DNA of 10,457 nt from Planctomycetota bacterium (lineage in GTDB: Bacteria > Planctomycetota > GCA-002687715 > DRQF01), in NCBI GenBank assembly GCA_024275615.1, contig JAJRYU010000439.1, forward strand, positions 1 through 10,457, given 5' to 3'. Each line of letters starts with the position of its first letter. Position 1 is the stretch's first letter. Made by a program: the position numbers and the translations under genes. This document shows, one piece after another, positions 6,209 to 10,457 of this stretch. The notes beneath the pieces are model-generated. The model saw only the letters and a program-made list of their open reading frames with translations. It had not been told where the DNA came from and searched no databases.

Positions 6209-6703
6209 ATGCTCAAGTCTCGAAAAGAGCAGCCGCAGGTCGGCGTCACGAATGAACATCTTATCGATGGCGACATCCTGCTGTCGACCCGCCCGCATCT
6301 CTACTTGGGGATTGTCGGCAACCTAGTCCTTCAGCAAGGTTCGAGCTTCCGCTTGGCCCCCTTCGCCCGAGAATTTATTTCTCATGTGAGGCCACATTTT
6401 CAACTGACCTTCTTGACTCGACTTTCCGAAACGGCGTCCAGAGAAGTCTCCCAACTTCTGGAAACAGAAATCGGTTTCACACCGTACCGCAGTGGATTGG
6501 GAAAAGTCTCTGGTATCGATTTCAGCAATCCCTTCATTTGGATTGACGATTCGCCAACTTCACGCGATCTCATGCGTTTGGCTGAGGAACGATGCTCATC
6601 TCAATTGGTCACCGTGAACGGCAAAGATGGTGTCACGCGCGCGACCTTGAACAAACTCGAAGTCCTCTTGACTCAGCTCATGCAACGTCACAACGACATA
6701 TAG
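6209..6703 (+). CDS. HAD-like protein with degenerate catalytic motif I
   Basis: A 164-residue soluble protein whose pattern follows a small HAD-superfamily fold. LYLGIVGNLV at 31-40 sits where motif I (hhhDxDGTL) belongs, followed by PFAREFISHVRPHFQLTFLT (51-70) matching the helix and motif II strand, with Thr70. Lys99 in GLGKVSG fits motif III and FIWIDDSP (109-116; Asp113, Asp114) fits motif IV. The end, VNGKDGVTRATLNKLEVLL, matches the 'GLT...L..L..WL' tail of the HAD domain known from Swiss Army Knife RNA repair proteins. The nucleophile and acid/base aspartates are replaced by Gly34 and Val36, so phosphatase activity is unlikely. Family placement is my reading of motif order, not a search result. 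Start ATG 6209 has GGGGA upstream; ATG 6197 and TTG 6077 are alternatives without proper spacing. The gene ends before a strong terminator. Confidence 0.72.
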   Translation: MLKSRKEQPQVGVTNEHLIDGDILLSTRPHLYLGIVGNLVLQQGSSFRLAPFAREFISHVRPHFQLTFLTRLSETASREVSQLLETEIGFTPYRSGLGKVSGIDFSNPFIWIDDSPTSRDLMRLAEERCSSQLVTVNGKDGVTRATLNKLEVLLTQLMQRHNDI

Positions 6704-6752
6704 TCACGAATTTGGGTCCTCGCCCCGAGTCGAGACCAACACGAACAAGCAC

Positions 6753-6792
6753 GAGCAAAGCCCGCGAGTTGAATAACTCGCGGGCTTTGCTC
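6753..6792. terminator. Bidirectional intrinsic terminator, 18-bp perfect stem
   Basis: GAGCAAAGCCCGCGAGTT (6753-6770) and its exact reverse complement (6775-6792) enclose the four-base loop GAAT. It lies between two convergent genes, the HAD-like gene (stop at 6703, plus) and the TPR gene (stop at 6818, minus). The stem has a GC-rich core with AAAG/CTTT at its base. The T-tracts are poor on both sides, but stem length and position make a two-way terminator the best explanation. Confidence 0.88.
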
Positions 6793-6817
6793 ATTGATTG
6801 GATCCAGTGAGAGTCAC

Positions 6818-7306
6818 TCAGTCGCGACTAGCGAGGACTCGGGACAGGGACACCCGTGCCAGGGTGTACTCGGGATTCTCTTCCAAAGCACAGCGATAAT
6901 AGTCTTCGGCTGTCTCCAGATCGCCAATCTCCTCAAACACTTGACCAAGATTGTAGAAGGCGAAAAACGGGCAGGCATAGCGCTCCGCCTTCAAGGCCTT
7001 CTCTAACCAGGGGATCGCTTCCTCGATCAGCCCTTGCTGGATCATGTAAGCGCCGATGTCGTTATAGGGATTGCCATACTCAGGATCGATCTCAATAGCA
7101 CACTCACACAACTCAATCGCCTCTTCCCATTCTTGGCGGAACGAGCGGCACCAACCTGAAAAGGTGAATGCCTCCGCTGTGGGATAAAGAGCAATGCTCT
7201 TACGATAGAGTTCGTCGGCGGTATCCAGGTCGCCTTCCATCTGGGAACGGTAGGCGGCTTCAAAGAATCTGATCGCTCTTGGCTTGCGGTCTTCGTAGTC
7301 TTGCAT
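6818..7306 (-). CDS. Tetratricopeptide repeat protein
   Basis: A 162-residue protein made almost wholly of TPR units: about 11-44 (GDLDTADELYRKSIALYP), 45-77 (EWEEAIELCECAIEIDP), 79-111 (GLIEEAIPWLEKALKAE) and 115-147 (GDLETAEDYYRCALEENP). These show the usual small residues at helix positions 8 and 20 and Pro at 32 in three of the four units. There is no signal peptide or membrane segment, so it should be a cytoplasmic protein-binding scaffold. Partner unknown. The ATG at 7306 has GAGG seven bases upstream. It is on the same strand as the beta-oxidation operon upstream but separated by 235 bases, so it may have its own promoter. It ends before the shared terminator at 6753-6792. Confidence 0.88.
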   Translation of the reverse strand: MQDYEDRKPRAIRFFEAAYRSQMEGDLDTADELYRKSIALYPTAEAFTFSGWCRSFRQEWEEAIELCECAIEIDPEYGNPYNDIGAYMIQQGLIEEAIPWLEKALKAERYACPFFAFYNLGQVFEEIGDLETAEDYYRCALEENPEYTLARVSLSRVLASRD

Positions 7307-7320
7307 CTAAGGGCCTCGGA

Positions 7321-7344
7321 ATAGGTGTCTTGCCTCACACCTAT
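7321..7344. repeat. Perfect 8-bp inverted repeat upstream of the TPR gene
   Basis: ATAGGTGT (7321-7328) and ACACCTAT (7337-7344) flank an eight-base spacer, and an outer CGGAA (7316-7320)/TTCCG (7352-7356) pair can extend the structure. It starts 15 bases before the TPR start codon, so it would lie in the leader of that mRNA or act as an operator. Confidence 0.4.
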
Positions 7345-7471
7345 CTTTTCGTTCCGAAGACGGCACCTGCTTTAGCTTGGATGTAGTTAACAGTGCCCCT
7401 AATCCAAGATCTTGGACCAGATTAGCGCCGCCTTGCTCTCTATAACCCGCAGCCTACCTCAGTTACGATCA

Positions 7472-7504
7472 GATGATAATATATCTCCGGGTATATTATT
7501 CATC
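7472..7504. repeat. AT-rich inverted repeat with possible promoter overlap
   Basis: GATG (7472-7475) plus ATAATATA (7476-7483), an eight-base spacer TCTCCGGG, then TATATTAT (7492-7499), one unpaired T and CATC (7501-7504). Twelve bases of each arm pair with one bulge. It starts 38 bases after the stop of the hydroxyacyl-CoA dehydrogenase gene. It could be an operator over the TPR promoter or a weak terminator without a U-tract. Confidence 0.4.
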
Positions 7505-7541
7505 CAATTTTGCACAATCTTGATAGGGTGATCACCGCAGA

Positions 7542-8447
7542 TCAGGGACGTGTGGCGCTGCCAGGGATACGCTTGTGATTCTCATCATAACGATAGACAC
7601 CCTGGCCAGATTTTTTGCCCAACCGTCCCGCCGCCACCAAATCCAAAATGATCGGGCAGGGCTCGTACATGGCTCCAAGATGCTCATGAAGATTCTTGGT
7701 GCTGGCAGCGCGAACATCCAAGCCAACAAGGTCAACAAGTTCGAAAGGCCCCATCGGATGGTTCAACCCCAACTTGAGCGCCTTGTCTATGTCCTCAGGT
7801 TCCGCCACCCCTGCTTCCCACATCCGGAAAGCCTCATTACCGATTAGAGCATTGATGCGGCTAGTCACAAAACCTGCTGACTCATTGACCTCCACAGTTT
7901 CCTTGCCCATTTTTCGTGACACAGCCTCGGTGGCGGCAAAAGTGTCATCACTGGTCTTCTTGGAGCGAATGATCTCAACCAGTTTCATGATATGCACCGG
8001 GTTGAAGAAGTGCATGCCAATCACCTGATCCGGCCGGTTTGTGGACGCGCCTATCTCGGTAATGGAAAGCCCCGTGGTATTCGTTGCCAAGATCGCCTCG
8101 GATTTCATCAATTCATCTGCCCGGCCAAATAGGCTTTGCTTCAATTCCATTCGTTCTGGAATCGCCTCAATCATCATGTCTGAAAGCGCCAAAGCTTGGT
8201 TCAGGTCTGTCGTCGTTGACAACCGAGCCAAGCCAGCTTCAGCGTCGTCGCCGGCGACTTTGCCCAACTCAACACCCTTGTTGACGTTACGCTCAATCCG
8301 AGCTCGGGCCACTTGCAGCTGCTCTTCCTTGATGTCGTAGAGCCTAGTCTCAAACCCGCCCATGGCTGCTACCTGGGCAATACCCAAACCCATGGTTCCT
8401 GATCCAACCACAACGATACTCTTGATGTTGTCTGCCGTGTTGCTCAT
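7542..8447 (-). CDS. 3-hydroxyacyl-CoA (3-hydroxybutyryl-CoA type) dehydrogenase
   Basis: A 301-residue NAD-dependent enzyme oxidising a 3-hydroxyacyl-CoA to the 3-oxoacyl-CoA in the cytoplasm. The N-terminal Rossmann domain has VVVGSGTMGLG at 12-22. The catalytic pair is His146 in GMHFFNPVH and Glu158 in LVEII, and ATNTTGLSI at 121-129 holds the position of the usual ASNTS. The C-terminal dimer domain begins around 190 with AGFVTSRI (the common Asn before Arg is Ser196) and contains LNHPMGPFELVDLVGLD at 228-244. Length equals single-domain bacterial enzymes (about 280-310), not the large FadB fusion. It starts 24 bases after the enoyl-CoA hydratase stop, with GGGAA upstream, as last gene of the operon. 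Chain-length preference cannot be read from sequence. Confidence 0.94.
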   Translation of the reverse strand: MSNTADNIKSIVVVGSGTMGLGIAQVAAMGGFETRLYDIKEEQLQVARARIERNVNKGVELGKVAGDDAEAGLARLSTTTDLNQALALSDMMIEAIPERMELKQSLFGRADELMKSEAILATNTTGLSITEIGASTNRPDQVIGMHFFNPVHIMKLVEIIRSKKTSDDTFAATEAVSRKMGKETVEVNESAGFVTSRINALIGNEAFRMWEAGVAEPEDIDKALKLGLNHPMGPFELVDLVGLDVRAASTKNLHEHLGAMYEPCPIILDLVAAGRLGKKSGQGVYRYDENHKRIPGSATRP

Positions 8448-8471
8448 GTCTTTTTCCCGTCAAGCTCGACT

Positions 8472-9239
8472 CTATTTCTTCGCGTTTCGACGTTCCAGAA
8501 ACCGCGTCATTCTGTTCTTTTGATCCTCAGTATCGAAGAGCATGCCTTGCCCCAGACACTCAATCATTTGAGATCTACGGTCTGCCGTGTTCACGGCCGC
8601 ATTTAATGCAACTTTGGCAACCCGCACTGCCATCTGGCTTTTCTTCAGGATGGTTTTCATCATGGTCCTCGCGGCTTCGAGTACTTCCTCATCATCATGG
8701 ATGTGATTGATGAGTCCAATCCGCAAGCACTCTTCCGAATCGATGATTTTGCCGGTGTAGATCAACTCCCGCGCCATGCCCGGCCCCACTAAGCGAGTCA
8801 ACCGATGAGGTCCACCCGCCCCAGGAATGATGCCAAGGTTGACTTCGGGCTGTCCCATCTGTGTCGACCTGCCACCAAGACGAATGTCCATGGACAAGGA
8901 CAACTCGCAGCCGCCACCAAGAGCATATCCTCTGATGGCAGCAATTGTGGGCCATGGGAAGTCTTCGATTTTTTGAAAAAGACCGGCGTTTATGGCCGCT
9001 AAGGCGTCTTGTGTCTTTCGTTCAACCAACTCGGAGATGTCTGCACCTGCCACAAATGCCTTGGTGCCCGCGCCGACAAAGATAAGTCCGCGCACATCCT
9101 CATTCCCAGCTAAATCATCGATGACCTGCCCCAACTCCTGGACCATGGTCAAGTTGATTGCATTCAGGACACTGGGGCGATTGAGAGTGATTTCAGCCCA
9201 GCCTTCGTGCAAATCAATGGTGAGAGTTTCATAAGTCAT
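8472..9239 (-). CDS. Enoyl-CoA hydratase (classical crotonase)
   Basis: A 255-residue hydratase adding water to a 2-enoyl-CoA to give the 3-hydroxyacyl-CoA. Both acid/base glutamates are present exactly 20 residues apart: Glu112 in GGGCELS and Glu132 in GQPEVNLG. The oxyanion-hole segments AFVAGADI (61-68) and GYALGGG (104-110) and the IIPGAGGPHRL loop (137-147) are intact, so it should be active, unlike the crotonase at 3480-4280. I start at ATG 9239 (MTYETLTIDL), the usual family N-terminus; an upstream GTG-type extension to 9302 would add 21 residues that overlap the neighbour and look non-native. The start overlaps the end of the MDR dehydrogenase gene by 11 bases, so translation is probably coupled. 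Confidence 0.94.
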   Translation of the reverse strand: MTYETLTIDLHEGWAEITLNRPSVLNAINLTMVQELGQVIDDLAGNEDVRGLIFVGAGTKAFVAGADISELVERKTQDALAAINAGLFQKIEDFPWPTIAAIRGYALGGGCELSLSMDIRLGGRSTQMGQPEVNLGIIPGAGGPHRLTRLVGPGMARELIYTGKIIDSEECLRIGLINHIHDDEEVLEAARTMMKTILKKSQMAVRVAKVALNAAVNTADRRSQMIECLGQGMLFDTEDQKNRMTRFLERRNAKK

Positions 9240-10263
9240 GAGTGAGAACAACCTTTCCGAAGACGGCACGATTTTCCAATAGGGCGTGGCCCTGAGCCAC
9301 ATCTTCCATCTTCAGGACCGCCCCGACAACCGGAGAAAGTGCCCCGGAGCAAAGGAGTTGCCACACATCCCTCATATCGCCGTGCCCGCCCATGGTTGAG
9401 CCCAGAATTGACAAGCTCTTGAAGAAGACGAGACGCAAATCCGTCGTCAACTCAGGTCCAGCGGTGGCGCCACAGGTCACGACCCGGCCACCCTTGGCCA
9501 GACAACGAATGCTCTTGGCGATGTTTTCTGCCCCCACATGGTCAACAACGATATCAACACCGCGCCGGTGAGTAATCTCGCGTGTTGCTTTGAGAAAATC
9601 CGTTTCGCGATAGTTGATGCCGTGGTCCGCGCCCAAGGCCAAACCCTGGTCGACCTTTGTTTGAGAGCCGGCCGTCGTCAGAACTTCCGCCCCCATGAGT
9701 TTGGCGATCTGAATAGCAGCCATGGACACGCCACTTCCGGCAGCATGAATCAGAACTTTGTCCCCGGCCTGAATGCCGCAACGGTTGACCAACATGTGCC
9801 ACGCGGTGAGGAAGACCAAAGGAGATGCGGCGGCGTCAACAAAACTCATCGATTCGGGTAGCGGCAGGACGTTGACATGAGGAACGCAGAGATACTCCGC
9901 ATTTGTTCCGTCCGTGGTTTCACCAAAAATTCCGTAATAGCGGCACAGGTTGTTTCGTCCTGATACGCACAGATCGCACATGCCACAGGAAAAGCCGGGC
10001 GCAACGGCTACTCTGTCTCCCACTCGGAGACCTCTTACCTCAGCCCCCACCGCATCGATGATCCCTGCCCCGTCACAGCCAGGAATGATCGGCAGGGGGA
10101 ATTGGTGGCCTTCCACACCTCTCCTCACCCAACAATCGAGGTGATTCATGCCTGCTGCCTTGACCGCGATGCGCACTTCGTGGGAATTCGGTGTCGGCGT
10201 GGGACGATCAACGAACTTCAAAACGTCGGGACCGCCGTGCTCGTCAATCAAACAGGCTTTCAT
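9229..10263 (-). CDS. Zinc-type medium-chain dehydrogenase/reductase (MDR)
   Basis: A 344-residue MDR protein with a GroES-like N-terminal domain (about 1-125) and a Rossmann domain (about 150-290, HAAGSGVSMAAIQIAK at 173-188). The structural zinc lobe is complete: Cys93, Cys96, Cys99 and Cys107 (CGMCDLC then C). At the catalytic zinc site, the GHE of classical alcohol dehydrogenases is GCD (62-64), and the first ligand region reads NHLDCW (40-45), so metal use may differ or be lost. Family members oxidise alcohols or reduce enoyl/quinone substrates with NAD(P)H. Its place between two crotonases suggests a CoA thioester with a hydroxyl, oxo or enoyl group, but this is inference. It starts 12 bases after the upstream crotonase stop and overlaps the next gene. 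Confidence 0.9.
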   Translation of the reverse strand: MKACLIDEHGGPDVLKFVDRPTPTPNSHEVRIAVKAAGMNHLDCWVRRGVEGHQFPLPIIPGCDGAGIIDAVGAEVRGLRVGDRVAVAPGFSCGMCDLCVSGRNNLCRYYGIFGETTDGTNAEYLCVPHVNVLPLPESMSFVDAAASPLVFLTAWHMLVNRCGIQAGDKVLIHAAGSGVSMAAIQIAKLMGAEVLTTAGSQTKVDQGLALGADHGINYRETDFLKATREITHRRGVDIVVDHVGAENIAKSIRCLAKGGRVVTCGATAGPELTTDLRLVFFKSLSILGSTMGGHGDMRDVWQLLCSGALSPVVGAVLKMEDVAQGHALLENRAVFGKVVLTHDL

Positions 10264-10275
10264 GGCTTACTCTTT

Positions 10276-10457
10276 CTACTTGCCGCCGAAATGAGGCGAC
10301 CTCTTCTCGTTGAACGCTGCCATGCCTTCTGCGGCATCATCGCTACGAAAAAGTTGCTGCTGCAGTTCTCTTTCGAGAGCAAGGCCGTCGTGGAAAGACA
10401 TCTCAGCACCACTGACGCAAGCTCGCTTGATCATGCCTACCGCCTTCGATGCCTTCG
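10276..10457 (-). CDS. Enoyl-CoA hydratase family protein, C-terminal end only
   Basis: The last 59 codons of a gene that enters from the right edge. The sequence ends EGMAAFNEKRSPHFGGK, the signature crotonase C-terminus (EGxxAFxEKRxPxFxG), preceded by the ELQQQLFRSDDAAEGM helix and a basic KAVGMIKRAC segment. The catalytic glutamates are outside the window, so activity cannot be judged. The TAG stop (10278-10276) is 12 bases before the MDR start, so the two are in one operon. This would be the third crotonase of the window. Confidence 0.9.
   Translation of the reverse strand, partial: KASKAVGMIKRACVSGAEMSFHDGLALERELQQQLFRSDDAAEGMAAFNEKRSPHFGGK

Larger units (their letters stand above)
7307..7541. 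other. Dyad-rich non-coding spacer between the beta-oxidation operon and TPR gene
   Basis: No supportable gene. Besides the repeat at 7321-7344 it contains a perfect 14-base palindrome TCCAAGATCTTGGA (7403-7416), with outer CTAATC (7399-7404) and GATTAG (7420-7425) partly overlapping it, the AT-rich dyad at 7472-7504, and GGTGATCACC (7527-7536). A possible minus-strand promoter for the TPR gene is TTGGAT (about 7502-7507) with TATATT 18 bases downstream, inside the AT-rich dyad. The upstream operon must stop or be processed here, but no GC-rich stem with a U-tract is visible. Confidence 0.45.

Noticed and set aside
7352..7366. Fifteen bases TTCCGAAGACGGCAC shared exactly with 9255-9269 in the MDR gene
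   Set aside because: A single 15-base match in about 10 kb is near what chance allows, and flanking bases show no further similarity, so I do not call it a duplicated gene remnant.
7361..7377. GGCAC...TTAGC resembling a sigma-54 promoter
   Set aside because: The -12 element is not TTGC/TGC at the right spacing, and it points toward minus-strand genes.
9240..9302. N-terminal extension of the enoyl-CoA hydratase to 9302
   Set aside because: The added residues (MWLRATPYWK...) do not resemble a crotonase N-terminus and come from antisense-free overlap with the MDR coding region; ATG 9239 gives the usual family start.
1..10457. CRISPR arrays, transposases, tRNA or rRNA genes, phage or toxin-antitoxin genes
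   Set aside because: I found no regularly spaced repeats, no transposase motifs, no cloverleaf candidates and no such protein patterns on either strand.

Overview
The window carries bacterial DNA of moderate G+C (roughly 52-55% by eye), densely coding, with Shine-Dalgarno-led genes, some TTG starts and short or overlapping operon junctions. The genes suggest an aerobic or facultative Gram-negative heterotroph that breaks down organic acids as CoA thioesters. No gene fixes the taxon. The truncated esterase at the left edge looks to me like a family I associate with Planctomycetota, while the fatty/aromatic acid genes are of a type common in Desulfobacterota, Myxococcota and related uncultured lineages, so I leave the phylum open.

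Layout, left to right. Positions 1-284 (minus) hold the N-terminal part of a probably secreted alpha/beta hydrolase whose signal peptide region seems to be out of frame with the best start. Positions 285-713 hold no gene. Positions 714-5070 (minus) are a five-gene operon read right to left: SDR dehydrogenase, atypical crotonase, acyl-CoA dehydrogenase, PaaK-type CoA ligase and a small acidic protein of unknown function. A divergent intergenic region (5071-5314) separates it from a plus-strand five-helix membrane protein and a HAD-like protein that lacks the catalytic aspartates (6209-6703). An 18-bp-stem terminator (6753-6792) lies between that gene and a convergent TPR protein (6818-7306, minus). 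Positions 7307-7541 are non-coding and rich in dyads. Positions 7542-10457 (minus) are a second operon: crotonase (C-terminal end only), MDR-type zinc dehydrogenase, classical enoyl-CoA hydratase and 3-hydroxyacyl-CoA dehydrogenase.

Together the two minus-strand operons encode most of a CoA-dependent acid degradation route: ATP-dependent CoA ligation (PaaK type), alpha,beta-dehydrogenation (acyl-CoA dehydrogenase), hydration (crotonases) and oxidation of the hydroxyl (HAD-superfamily hydroxyacyl-CoA dehydrogenase, SDR or MDR). No thiolase, CoA transferase, ring reductase or epoxidase is visible, so the substrate cannot be named. A PaaK-type ligase rather than a fatty acyl-CoA synthetase points to an aromatic, alicyclic or other cyclic acid. 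The parts most worth a second look are the crotonase without either catalytic glutamate, the degenerate HAD protein, the small acidic protein co-translated with the ligase, and the dyad-rich spacer at 7307-7541.
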